Assembly (NCBI GenBank): GCA_002709225.1
Contig: PAQH01000007.1
Span: 24,306 to 88,305, forward strand
Origin: Planctomycetaceae bacterium
GTDB taxonomy: Bacteria; Planctomycetota; Planctomycetia; Pirellulales; Pirellulaceae
Length of the DNA stretch: 64,000 nucleotides
Direction: 5' to 3'
Of the stretch, positions 28,777 to 37,265 are shown piece after piece; positions within the stretch are counted from its first letter, which is position 1, and each line of letters starts with the position of its first letter. The position numbers were made by a program, and so were the translations under genes. The notes under the pieces are model-generated. The model ran no database searches. It was not told the origin of the DNA and saw nothing but the letters and a program-made list of their open reading frames with translations.

Positions 28777-28799
28777 GTGATGTGATGTGATGTGATGTG
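28777..28799 (+). repeat. GTGAT pentanucleotide repeat
   Basis: Four and a half copies of GTGAT in tandem (28777-28799), in the non-coding region between the remnant pseudogene and the DUF169 gene. Confidence 0.95.
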
Positions 28800-29010
28800 G
28801 AATATCGGTGGGAGCACCGTGGACCACCGTTGCGGTGATGATGCGCCCTTTAGCCAGCCTTTTCGTAGCGTGGTGCCGCCGGCCAAACAAAAGGTGAAGG
28901 CAGCATGGTTAGTATTCCGAATCAGTCTTACAATATGGTGCTGCGCTGAGTGGCCGCGAGTTTCGGTTCCCAGTTGGGGAGCCACACAACAGTTCGTGAA
29001 GAGGATACGC

Positions 29011-29700
29011 ATGGAATCACAGTCGCAAATAGGTGAACTGCTCGATTTACAGAAGAATCCCGTCGCGATCGCATTTCGTGACCAGGCTCCGACCGGCATT
29101 GCCAAAGTCGACACGGCAGCTGTTTCGGGTTGTAGTTACTGGGCACATGCGGCGCAAGGACGGACGTTCTATACCGATGCCGCTGATCACTATGGTTGCC
29201 CGGTTGGAGCGCACACACATGGGATCGAACTACCAGAGCAGCAGGCTGAGGAACTGCAAGGGCTGGTAGGGACGATGGTGGAGTTGCAGTACATCGATAT
29301 GGAAGAGGTGGGCCAGTTGCCGCAGTTAAGCGGCGGCTTCGGGTTTGCCGTCTACGCGCCGTTAGCAGCAGCGGACTTTGAGCCCGACGTGGTCGTGCTT
29401 TCCGGTAATCCTAGACAGATGATGGTGCTGGCGGAAGCGGCGCATGCGGCAGGTATCTCGAATGCCAGTTCAATGGTGGGGCGGCCGACATGCGCCGCGC
29501 TTCCCGCGGCGTTCCAGTCACAGCGTGTGGTGACGAACCTCGGATGCATTGGCAACCGTGTGTATACCGAGCTCAGCGATGACGAACTCTATTTCGTAGT
29601 ACCTGGTGCGCAGCTTGGCACGCTTGTTGAGAGGTTGAGGGTGCTGTCCAGTGCCAACCGGGAGTTGGCTGGTTTTCACGCGGGGCGCGCGGCAGGTTGA
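29011..29700 (+). CDS. DUF169 family protein
   Basis: ATG 29011 follows AAGAGGAT and gives 229 residues with no export signal. The DUF169 pattern is clear: LDLQKNPVAIAFRD at the N-terminus, a conserved CSYW segment near residue 40, the GCPVGAHTHG loop near 60, VVVLSGNPRQMMVLAEA, and the C-terminal TNLGCIGNRVYTELSDDELYFVVPG. DUF169 proteins are uncharacterised; conserved Cys residues (about 39, 61, 150 and 175) hint at a metal or redox role, which is inference. A hairpin follows its stop. Confidence 0.88.
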   Translation: MESQSQIGELLDLQKNPVAIAFRDQAPTGIAKVDTAAVSGCSYWAHAAQGRTFYTDAADHYGCPVGAHTHGIELPEQQAEELQGLVGTMVELQYIDMEEVGQLPQLSGGFGFAVYAPLAAADFEPDVVVLSGNPRQMMVLAEAAHAAGISNASSMVGRPTCAALPAAFQSQRVVTNLGCIGNRVYTELSDDELYFVVPGAQLGTLVERLRVLSSANRELAGFHAGRAAG

Positions 29701-29720
29701 TCCCCGGTGGGGCGGGGGAT
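29700..29720 (+). terminator. Possible hairpin after the DUF169 gene
   Basis: ATCCCC (29700-29705) pairs with GGGGAT (29715-29720) over a nine-base loop and is followed by only two T residues. It lies between convergent genes. Confidence 0.35.
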
Positions 29721-29730
29721 TTGCCTGTGG

Positions 29731-30789
29731 TCAGATCGACCAGGCACGGCGCAATAAGCCAACCCAATTGCCGTGCATCATGGCTTCGATGTCAGCGCTG
29801 GAATATCCACGTGCGTCCAGGATGGCGGGGATGTTTTGCAGGTCGGCGATGGTGTCTAGGTCAGCGGGGGACTGTTCGCGGCCGTAGCCGCCGTCGAGGT
29901 CGGTGCCGATGGCTGCGTGCTTGGCGGTTCCGGTGAGTTGGCAAATGTGATCCATGTGGTCGACGACGGTCGACAGCGTGGTGTGGGAATTGTCGGGGTT
30001 GGCTTTGTCCCAGCCGGGTGACAACATCCAGGCGTCAAACGCGACACCGATCACGCCGTCGCGTGCGGCAATGGCGGAGATTTGTTCGTCGCTGAACTGT
30101 CGGTCGTGTGGTACTAGCGCGCGGCAACAATTATGGGTGGCGATCAATGGTCCCTGGTAGATTTCGAGGGCTTCCCAGAAGCTGCCATCCGCCATGTGAC
30201 TGGTGTCAAGAATGATGCCGAGTCGTTCCATTTCTCGCAAGAGTGGAGTGGCGGCTGGTAGCAGTCCCCCCGGGGCCTGGGTGCCGTGGGCATAGGTGCT
30301 CACGCCGTAGTGGACCAGGCTGAGAGTCCGCAGGCCCTGGTCCCACCATTGCGAAAGTTGTTCCGGGGTGAGGACCGGATCGGCACCCTCCATGCTGAGC
30401 ACATATCCCAGGGGTGTGTTCTGGGGATGTTCTCGCCAGTCCTGTAAATGGGCATCGAGTGCGGTTACGTCGTCAATGCGTCTCAGCAGGCCCTGTTGTT
30501 GGAGGGCTTCGTAATAAGAGACTTCACCTTGCGCTTTGGCGTAGGCGATGTCCTGGGTGCGTACCCCTGGGAATTTCCCCTGGAGAGATTCGACACGGCA
30601 GTGGGTCGTCGCAAAACAAAGACCGATATTGCCTTCCCGCAACGCGGCCAGAGAGACGGTGTTAGCACCCCGCCCCTTGCCAGACAGATTTGCCTCCTGT
30701 TCACGAATGGTTCGCACGGGTTGGCGGAGGTCACGGTTGAATTCGATGGCGTTGTAGGCGAGATCCAGGTGGCTGTCGACGATCAGCAT
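29731..30789 (-). CDS. Membrane-dipeptidase-family metallopeptidase (M19)
   Basis: The 352-residue protein shows renal-dipeptidase features: the N-terminal metal motif DSHLDLAYN (HxD), SMEGADPVLTPEQL with the bridging Glu, LSLVHYGVSTYAHG, DTSHMADGSFWEALE, and IATHNCCRALVPHDRQFSDEQI, plus AIGTDLDGGYGREQSP. M19 enzymes cleave dipeptides or related amide/lactam substrates with two zinc ions. There is no signal peptide, so a cytoplasmic location is likely. It starts 36 bases after nothing coding upstream and is followed by the TIM-barrel gene on the same strand side. Confidence 0.92.
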   Translation of the reverse strand: MLIVDSHLDLAYNAIEFNRDLRQPVRTIREQEANLSGKGRGANTVSLAALREGNIGLCFATTHCRVESLQGKFPGVRTQDIAYAKAQGEVSYYEALQQQGLLRRIDDVTALDAHLQDWREHPQNTPLGYVLSMEGADPVLTPEQLSQWWDQGLRTLSLVHYGVSTYAHGTQAPGGLLPAATPLLREMERLGIILDTSHMADGSFWEALEIYQGPLIATHNCCRALVPHDRQFSDEQISAIAARDGVIGVAFDAWMLSPGWDKANPDNSHTTLSTVVDHMDHICQLTGTAKHAAIGTDLDGGYGREQSPADLDTIADLQNIPAILDARGYSSADIEAMMHGNWVGLLRRAWSI

Positions 30790-30872
30790 GGTGGGCGTTT
30801 CCGTTGGATTGAATGAGGAAAGGACACAATGGAGTGACCCGGCGACGAGTCGCGTACGTGTTGAGTCGGAGT

Positions 30873-32540
30873 CTAGGGCGCGGTGGAGGTAGGGGAACCG
30901 GGTACCGTCACCTCGATTTCGAAAAGAGAAACCGGTTCGGTGGCACCTGGGTCGCTACCGGTAAGTTGCATAGTCAAAGTGTTGTCACCGTAGACCGCTG
31001 GGGGCGAGAAGAGGTTGAAGCGCGCAGTGGCAGGAGAGGCGTCGTCGTCGGGCCAGGCGAAGGTAATCAGATCGCTGGGAATCGCTTGTCCGTTGATGGT
31101 AATGGCAACGGTGTCGCCGCGACGGATGTGAGGTTTGAACAACAACTGGGGCATCCGATTCGTGTTCCGGGCGGCGGAATGTGACGGTAGTTGAGCGCAC
31201 AAGCGGAAACGAAAAGCGCCGGGACGATTCAAGGGTTTCCGCGGCAGGACGATCTTTTCGGGTTGGTAGGTCCGGCTGGGGCCGCGCCCCTGTGGGCCCC
31301 AGAGGGGGTGGAAAACAAAATGGCGGTCGGTCGCGGAGAGCGCCCCGGGATCCCGTAACTGGGTGAGGGTTTTCAGTGCCTGGGGATACTGCTTGGGGCG
31401 CTCTAGTCCAGACTCGCCGGGGCCGGAGAATTTCGGACCCCAGTGGAGGAAGTAATTCTGGGTTGATAGGCCATCGCATCCTGCGCCGTAAATATTACTC
31501 GCGACTGCGCGGTATTGGGCGGGAGTCTGGTGCTCGCGCCGACGGACGTATTGAAGACGCGCTTCGACCTGGGGATAGATAAAACAGCCATGGTCGCGGG
31601 CCAGTTGAGCGAATTCTTCATAAGGCGCGTTGAATTCTGTGAAACCGATATCTCCAGGCGCGACGTATTGGACAAGACCCTCCCGGATCCAGGTGGGCAG
31701 ATCGAGGCCGACCTGACTGCAGGCGTCGAGGTCTTGTAAGACCCGCACACCAAGGACAAGGCGGCGCCCGCGCGCCCGCTCGACGGTGCCGAGCATCTGA
31801 CGTACCCTCCGGACAAAACCGGTCATGATGGGATGACTGGAGGCCGCGTCGACCCTGGGGAAGCATTCGGGCATCCGCGTGAAATTGAATTCGATACCAT
31901 CAATGTTGTAACGCTTTGCCAACTCGCTGAGGATACGGAATAGCCAATCCCGCACGCCCTGCTGCGTGTAATCCAGGGCGCAGCCATACTCGCGGCTACG
32001 GGGATCAGCCCCACGTGATGTGGGCTTGAATTCCTTCAGTACCCAGCGGGGGTGATCCCGGGTGAGCTGGGCGAAGAGGTCGGGGTTATGTCCGTGTCGG
32101 TCGTTCATGCGGATGCCGGCAATGAATTCCATCCCCTGCCTGTGGCATTCTTTCAAGTAAATTTCCAGCGGAACCTGGCCGCGGTCTAACAACGGAATGA
32201 GACGCTTGTGTTGAAAGCGGCTGTCGTAGCGACAATGTTCGCTTCGCCAGAAGGTGCTCCAGCCCTGGTGCCAGACTTCCTGGACGAGCGTGTCAATCTG
32301 GCCGGCCCGTGCATAGTTGCGGACAACCTCCCGCAATTCTTCGGCGGTAGCCGGCTCGCTGAGGTGGCAGGTTGTGTTGGACAGATCGCTGTTGTAGATG
32401 AGACGTCGCTCGCCGCGCGGTTGCTGAGAACCGAGGGCCAGTTTGGATGCGTCAGCGGGTTGGGCCGGTATTGCCAGGCTGGTCGACGTGAAGACGAGCA
32501 GCGCGGAGATCGCGACGCGGTACCAAGGGTGAGAAGACAA
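30873..32540 (-). CDS. Exported family-10-like glycosyl hydrolase/TIM-barrel protein
   Basis: No ATG fits; TTG 32540 lies seven bases after GGAGG (32548-32552 on the minus strand) and opens a signal peptide (YRVAISALLVFTSTSLAIPAQPA), giving 555 residues. The barrel region shows GQIDTLVQEVWHQGWSTFW, GMEFIAGIRMNDRHGHN, RYNIDGIEFNFTRMPECF, and GFTEFNAPYEEFAQLARDHGCFIYPQVE, close to GHL10-type domains. The C-terminal 130 residues are a beta-sandwich (GDTVAITINGQAIPSD, GDNTLTMQLTG). Substrate unknown. It runs directly behind the Gfo/Idh gene (35 bases), so the two may be one operon. Confidence 0.75.
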   Translation of the reverse strand: MSSHPWYRVAISALLVFTSTSLAIPAQPADASKLALGSQQPRGERRLIYNSDLSNTTCHLSEPATAEELREVVRNYARAGQIDTLVQEVWHQGWSTFWRSEHCRYDSRFQHKRLIPLLDRGQVPLEIYLKECHRQGMEFIAGIRMNDRHGHNPDLFAQLTRDHPRWVLKEFKPTSRGADPRSREYGCALDYTQQGVRDWLFRILSELAKRYNIDGIEFNFTRMPECFPRVDAASSHPIMTGFVRRVRQMLGTVERARGRRLVLGVRVLQDLDACSQVGLDLPTWIREGLVQYVAPGDIGFTEFNAPYEEFAQLARDHGCFIYPQVEARLQYVRRREHQTPAQYRAVASNIYGAGCDGLSTQNYFLHWGPKFSGPGESGLERPKQYPQALKTLTQLRDPGALSATDRHFVFHPLWGPQGRGPSRTYQPEKIVLPRKPLNRPGAFRFRLCAQLPSHSAARNTNRMPQLLFKPHIRRGDTVAITINGQAIPSDLITFAWPDDDASPATARFNLFSPPAVYGDNTLTMQLTGSDPGATEPVSLFEIEVTVPGSPTSTAP

Positions 32541-32547
32541 GGTAGGG

Positions 32548-32552
32548 CCTCC
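32548..32552 (-). promoter_or_regulatory. Ribosome binding site fixing a TTG start
   Basis: GGAGG on the minus strand, seven bases before TTG 32540. It is the best Shine-Dalgarno site near that gene and decides the start, since the nearest ATG would be far upstream inside the preceding gene. Confidence 0.7.
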
Positions 32553-32574
32553 AATTCGCCACCGGGGCGGTGGT

Positions 32575-33858
32575 TCAGAGTTGTGGAAGTTGCCAGGGAT
32601 CACGTCGTGGGCGGTCGAGCAAGTGGTTGTCGGCGGCATCCGGAAAACGCCACGTCGCCGGATTCCAATCGAGTGTCCGCTGCTGCGCGTAGGCCAGGTT
32701 GCCAAGATGGATCACCGTGACCGTACGCGCACCGTATTCAACATCGGCGACCGGGGATTTGCGGCTGCGAATGCAATCAAGCCAGTTGCGATGATGACCT
32801 GGTGAAACCGGGAGGTGCACGTCATCCTGCCCGAGTGGTTCACCGACAAGTTCCGGAGGATCGCTTTGTAGTATCCCTCGATCAATCCGTAAGGTCCCGT
32901 GTTCGCCGTGGAACACGCAACCACTAGGACCACCATGCTGAATCTCCGTGCCATTGGCGTAGAGATAGCGTACGCCGGTGGTAGCCTCCGGGTCGGCTGG
33001 CGGGATGATTTGCACAGGTCCTGAACGGTCCATATCGAGAGCCCATTGGGCAATGTCGTAGTGATGCGCACCCATGTCGGTGTGGCCGCCACCGGAGTAC
33101 TCTCGATAGTTGCGCCAGGCCGGAAAATGGTTGTGTACGCCGCGTGGGCTGAGAATCGAATGATAGGGCCGGGATGGCGCCTGACCGAGCCACATGTCCC
33201 AGGCGAGTCCTGCTTCGAGAGGTTCCGCGGGGAGGTCGCAGGTCACACTGGGAGCGCCGACGCCGACGGTGACGCGGTGGATTGCTCCGAGCCGGCCGCT
33301 GCGGATGATCTCGACGGCCTGGCGAAATTTGCCGAATACGTTGGAGCGTTGTTGGCTCCCGGTTTGCACGATCCGTTGGAATTTGCGGGCAGCTTGCACG
33401 CAACGCTGGGCTTCGGCAATCGTTAAGGTCAAAGGCTTTTCACAATAGACATCTTTGCCAGCTTTACAGGCTTCGATAAGTGGGGTGGCGTGCCAATGGT
33501 CGGGCGTGGCGATACAGACCGCATCGATGTCCTGTCGGCCGATCAACTCGCGGAAATCAAACGTCTGCTGGCAACCCTGAAAGGTGCGTTTGCCCTTCGA
33601 ATAGGCGTTCTCGACTTTCCGCACGGCGTGTTCTCGCCGCGCGCGGTCTACTTCGCAGACCGCGACGAGCTGGACATCGGGTTGCCGCAAAAGTTGTGGG
33701 AGATGGTAGTCGTTGGCCATTTTTCCACAGCCGATAAGTCCGACCGCAATCCGGTTGGATGGCGCGGCTCGGGTCGTGGTGCCTAAGGACGCGGCGGCAG
33801 CGATAGTGGGGACGGCCGTTGTGGCGGTACGTAGTACCTGTCGACGGGTGATGGTCAT
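32575..33858 (-). CDS. Gfo/Idh/MocA oxidoreductase, Tat-exported
   Basis: A 427-residue protein with a twin-arginine signal (TITRRQVLRTATTAVPTIAAAA). The NAD-binding Rossmann motif is VGLIGCGKMANDYHLPQLL, and the family signature CIATPDHWHATPLIEACKAGKDVYCEKPLT follows. The C-terminal sheet contains MGAHHYDIAQWALDMD and HRNWLDCIRSRKSPVADVE. Exported members act on carbohydrate-derived alcohols with tightly bound NAD(P). It is divergent from a second gene of this family at 34104 (245 bases apart) and followed 35 bases later by the TIM-barrel gene. Confidence 0.94.
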   Translation of the reverse strand: MTITRRQVLRTATTAVPTIAAAASLGTTTRAAPSNRIAVGLIGCGKMANDYHLPQLLRQPDVQLVAVCEVDRARREHAVRKVENAYSKGKRTFQGCQQTFDFRELIGRQDIDAVCIATPDHWHATPLIEACKAGKDVYCEKPLTLTIAEAQRCVQAARKFQRIVQTGSQQRSNVFGKFRQAVEIIRSGRLGAIHRVTVGVGAPSVTCDLPAEPLEAGLAWDMWLGQAPSRPYHSILSPRGVHNHFPAWRNYREYSGGGHTDMGAHHYDIAQWALDMDRSGPVQIIPPADPEATTGVRYLYANGTEIQHGGPSGCVFHGEHGTLRIDRGILQSDPPELVGEPLGQDDVHLPVSPGHHRNWLDCIRSRKSPVADVEYGARTVTVIHLGNLAYAQQRTLDWNPATWRFPDAADNHLLDRPRRDPWQLPQL

Positions 33859-34103
33859 GCGGACGCCCTGGAAAATGCAAGTGGTGTTTGACAGTCTAAC
33901 GAGCGGATCCGCCGCGGCGGGGGTTCGCCGATGATTGTCATCGAGTTCTGGTAAGGTGGCAAGCAGCTGGCCGTTGCCAGGTGTGTGGGTGGGACATGGT
34001 GGCGGCGCGTGGAGGCAAGGTATACTGGCGGGCTGTGTTGGGTCGACATACGTGTGTTGTCGACGTGAACGTCACCTCTCCCTCGCAGACAGTGGATAAT
34101 CGA

Positions 34104-35456
34104 ATGAAACCGATAGTCACGTCTCGCCGTGGATTGTTAGCCGCGTCCGCGTGGTCATTTACGATCGTTCCCCGCCATGTCCTGGGAGGGGTTGGGCATC
34201 TAGCGCCCAGTGAACGTGTTGACTTTGCGGGTATCGGCGCTGGCGGCCAGGGAGGAGGTGATATCGGTGCCATGGCAGCATTGGGTGCCAATGTGGTCGC
34301 CCTGTGTGACGTCGATGCTGCCCACGCGGCTGGCACGTTCAAGAGATTTCCCCGGGCGCGGGTCTACAAAGACTTTCGGGTGCTGTTGGATAAAGAAGAG
34401 AAACACATCGATGCGGTAACGGTGGGTACGCCGGACCATATCCACGCAGTGGCGTCGATGGACGCGATACGCCGCCGGAAACATGTCTATTGTGAGAAGC
34501 CTCTCACGCACACCATCCTGGAAGCGCGGCGTTTGACGGATGCTGCGAAAGAGTACGGAGTCGCGACACAGATGGGGAATCAAGGGCACGCGACCGAGGG
34601 CGCGCGGCGGACGAACGAGTGGATCGCGGCGGGGGTCATCGGCGATATTCACGAGGTGCACGTCTGGTCGGATCGCGCGGGGAAGCTGTGGAAACAAGGC
34701 ATTGGCAGACCTCAGCGGAAGCCGGCGGTCCCTGCCACGTTGGACTGGGATCTCTGGCTGGGACCAGCGCCAAAGCGACCTTATCACCCCAGTTACGCCC
34801 CGTCGAAATGGAGAGGCTGGTGGGATTTTGGAACCGGCGCGATGGGAGACATGGGCTGCCATATCGTCGATCATCCGGTGTGGGCGTTGGAATTGGGGAG
34901 CCCCCAGGCGGTTGAAGCGGTGACGACGTTGGATGGATCAGAGGTTAATGGGGAACCCAATTTTGAAACGTATCCAATTGCCGCGGTGATCTATTACGAG
35001 TTCCCGGCTCGAGGAAAACGCCCGCCCGTGAAAATGACTTGGTATGAAGGTGGCCTGTTGCCACCGAGCCCGATGGACTTGCCACCCGACGAGCGACTTC
35101 CCGCCAACGGAGTTTTGTATGTGGGCAGTCGCGGTAAGATGTACCACGGATCACACGGCGGTATGCCACAGGTTCTGCCTGTGGGGATACGGGAGGCTGC
35201 GGCCGCAGTGCCACGGACAATGAGGCGGTCACCAGGGCATCATTCGGAATGGCTGCTCGCCTGTCAGGGGAAAGGGGCTGCCATGTCCGATTTCAGCTAT
35301 TCTGGACCGTTGACGGAAACCGTTTTGCTGGGCGTACTGGCCCAGCGCGCGCCAGGGCATCGCCTGGAATGGGACGGCGAAAAAATGCAGGTTACGAATC
35401 GACCTGAATTGAACGCGTTCGTCCACAAGGAATACCGTCCAGGCTGGACGTTGTGA
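34104..35456 (+). CDS. Gfo/Idh/MocA oxidoreductase, exported
   Basis: From ATG 34104 the 450-residue product has a Tat-type signal (TSRRGLLAASAWSFTIVP). The Rossmann motif is FAGIGAGGQGGGDIGAMAALG, and the family signature is DHIHAVASMDAIRRRKHVYCEKPLTH; then MGDMGCHIVDHPVWALELG and the C-terminal WLLACQGKGAAMSDFSYSGPLTETVLLG. The upstream frame to 33981 is open but non-protein-like. It is the divergent paralogue of the gene at 32575-33858, and both probably oxidise sugar derivatives outside the cytoplasm. Confidence 0.93.
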   Translation: MKPIVTSRRGLLAASAWSFTIVPRHVLGGVGHLAPSERVDFAGIGAGGQGGGDIGAMAALGANVVALCDVDAAHAAGTFKRFPRARVYKDFRVLLDKEEKHIDAVTVGTPDHIHAVASMDAIRRRKHVYCEKPLTHTILEARRLTDAAKEYGVATQMGNQGHATEGARRTNEWIAAGVIGDIHEVHVWSDRAGKLWKQGIGRPQRKPAVPATLDWDLWLGPAPKRPYHPSYAPSKWRGWWDFGTGAMGDMGCHIVDHPVWALELGSPQAVEAVTTLDGSEVNGEPNFETYPIAAVIYYEFPARGKRPPVKMTWYEGGLLPPSPMDLPPDERLPANGVLYVGSRGKMYHGSHGGMPQVLPVGIREAAAAVPRTMRRSPGHHSEWLLACQGKGAAMSDFSYSGPLTETVLLGVLAQRAPGHRLEWDGEKMQVTNRPELNAFVHKEYRPGWTL

Positions 35457-35495
35457 GCTGCCCTGTGGAGGTAGGACGTCAGCGCGGGTTACACA

Positions 35496-37040
35496 CTAGT
35501 GGGTGGGCCGAGTACGGCCGGCCTGAATGAGTTGCGTGAGTTGCTGCTGCATCCGTTGCGCGACTTGCGGGTGGTCGGCCGCTACGTTGTGTTTTTCGCC
35601 AGGGTCGGTTTCCAGGTCGAACAACGCGTAGCGGGGCACCTGTCGGTTTTTCAGACGCAGGCGGGTGTTGCGACTGCGGCGAGAATCGTGTCGCTGCAAT
35701 TTCCAGTTGCCGACCCGAAACCCGTAATTGCCGCGGCGGCCGTTATCTTGTTGGATCAGGTGGTCACGGCCAGCCGCCGACGGGTCGCCCAGGAAGGCAT
35801 CCAGGAGGTCAAGGCTGTCGAGACAGGCCCGCTCTGGTAAATCGACCTGAGCCAAAGTGGCCAGGCTGGTGGCCAAATCGATGGTGCAAACCAGGGCATC
35901 CGAGATGCCAGGCTTGATGCGCCCGGGCCAGTGCGCAATCAGGGGAGTTCGTGTGCCTCCTTCCAGGACACTGTACTTGCCTCCTCCGTAGGGCCCAGCT
36001 GGACGGTGGTCTCCCAGTTTCTCGACCGCGTTATCACGATACCCATCGTCAAGTACCGGTCCATTGTCTGAGCAGAAGATGACAAGGGTCTGTTCGGCAA
36101 TTTGGAGTCGGTCCAGTGTGTTCTTGAGTTGCCCTACGCACCAGTCTAGTTGAACGATGGAATCACCACGGAACCCCTGGGTTGTAGTTCCTTGGAAACG
36201 TTCGTGAGGCATTCTCGGGACGTGCAAGTCGTGTGAGGAGAAGAACAGGAAGAAGGGCGTGTCGCGTTGTTGTTCGATCCATTGAATGGAGCGTCGCACC
36301 CATTCGTCGGCAAGGTCCTCGTCTCGGAAACGCGCGGCGTGGCCGCCAGTGTAAAAACCGATCCGGCTGATGCCGTTGTGGATCGTCCCATTGTGTCCAC
36401 GCGACCAGTCCATTTTCAGTGTGGCGCGATGCGTTCGCCCTGTCGGATGGTCGGGGCTGGGTTTCTTGCTCCCGACCCAAAGGGGATCTTGCGGATCGAG
36501 ATTGAGAACCTGGTGATTTTCCACGTAGACCTGAGGGACGCGGTCATTGGTGGTGGGTAACAAAAAACAATAGTCAAACCCGATTTCCCTCGGTCCGGGC
36601 TTTAAGAGGCCGTTCCAATCCGGTCCAGTTGCCCCCCCCAGACCAAGGTGCCACTTGCCGATCACCGCTGTCTGGTAACCCGCCTGTTTGAGCAGTCCAG
36701 GTAAGGTGACCGTGTCGGGCTGGATGATGGCTGGGTTGTTGGGCGCTGCGATGCCGGTGCCCTTGTGGCGGAACGCGTAGGTGCCAGTAAGAAAGGAGAA
36801 CCTTGTCGGGGTGCAGGTTGAAGCCGAGCAATAGCCACTGGTAAATTTGAGCCCCTCCTTAGCAAGCCGGTCGATGTGAGGTGTGCGGATGGAGGTCGCT
36901 CCGTAACAGGAGACGTCGCCATAGCCGAGATCATCTGCCATGATCACGATCACGTTCGGTAGACGCGCTTCTGTGGCGGCGGATGCTGGGAAAAGAGGGT
37001 GCATCACCGCCGCCATTAACAGCAGGCGAAAACGTTTCAT
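35496..37040 (-). CDS. Secreted sulfatase (FGly, Cys-type)
   Basis: ATG 37040 is preceded by AGGAG nine bases upstream and opens a signal peptide (FRLLLMAAVMHPLFPASA); 514 residues. Metal site ADDLGYGD (Asp36, Asp37), formylglycine motif STCTPTRFSFLTG (Cys76, Pro78, Arg80), then GKWHLGLGG, DTPFFLFFSSHDLHVP and the C-terminal metal site IFCSDNGPVLDDG. The Cys76 must be oxidised to formylglycine by a maturation enzyme that is not in this window. It releases sulfate from sulfated sugars or aryl esters; no specificity can be given. A convergent Gfo/Idh gene ends 40 bases away. Confidence 0.95.
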   Translation of the reverse strand: MKRFRLLLMAAVMHPLFPASAATEARLPNVIVIMADDLGYGDVSCYGATSIRTPHIDRLAKEGLKFTSGYCSASTCTPTRFSFLTGTYAFRHKGTGIAAPNNPAIIQPDTVTLPGLLKQAGYQTAVIGKWHLGLGGATGPDWNGLLKPGPREIGFDYCFLLPTTNDRVPQVYVENHQVLNLDPQDPLWVGSKKPSPDHPTGRTHRATLKMDWSRGHNGTIHNGISRIGFYTGGHAARFRDEDLADEWVRRSIQWIEQQRDTPFFLFFSSHDLHVPRMPHERFQGTTTQGFRGDSIVQLDWCVGQLKNTLDRLQIAEQTLVIFCSDNGPVLDDGYRDNAVEKLGDHRPAGPYGGGKYSVLEGGTRTPLIAHWPGRIKPGISDALVCTIDLATSLATLAQVDLPERACLDSLDLLDAFLGDPSAAGRDHLIQQDNGRRGNYGFRVGNWKLQRHDSRRSRNTRLRLKNRQVPRYALFDLETDPGEKHNVAADHPQVAQRMQQQLTQLIQAGRTRPTH

Positions 37041-37187
37041 GAATGCATTCTCCTGACTAGGCAGCTGCCCGCGGGCGGCAAATGGGGCAGCGCGGTGGGG
37101 CGTTGTGTTCGCATCATAGGCGAATTGACATCGCACTGGGGAGATGGGGCGCGCTGCCCGCGTTCGGCGCGTGCCCCGGGGGAGGGG

Positions 37188-37215
37188 TCGACAGTCTCTT
37201 TTCGAGGGTGATAAT
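37188..37215 (+). promoter_or_regulatory. Candidate promoter of the PD40 propeller gene
   Basis: TCGACA (37188-37193, five of six to TTGACA) and GATAAT (37210-37215, five of six to TATAAT) with a 16-base spacer. The start would fall near 37222, about 45 bases before ATG 37266. Confidence 0.5.
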
Positions 37216-37265
37216 TTCCAGTCGCTACCAAGTTGGCGCGTGTGAGTTGCAGGGGGATGTTTGCG

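Noticed and set aside
37125..37130. Perfect TTGACA as a -35 box
   Set aside because: No -10-like hexamer lies 15-19 bases downstream, so it is not a supported promoter; the TCGACA/GATAAT pair downstream is better.
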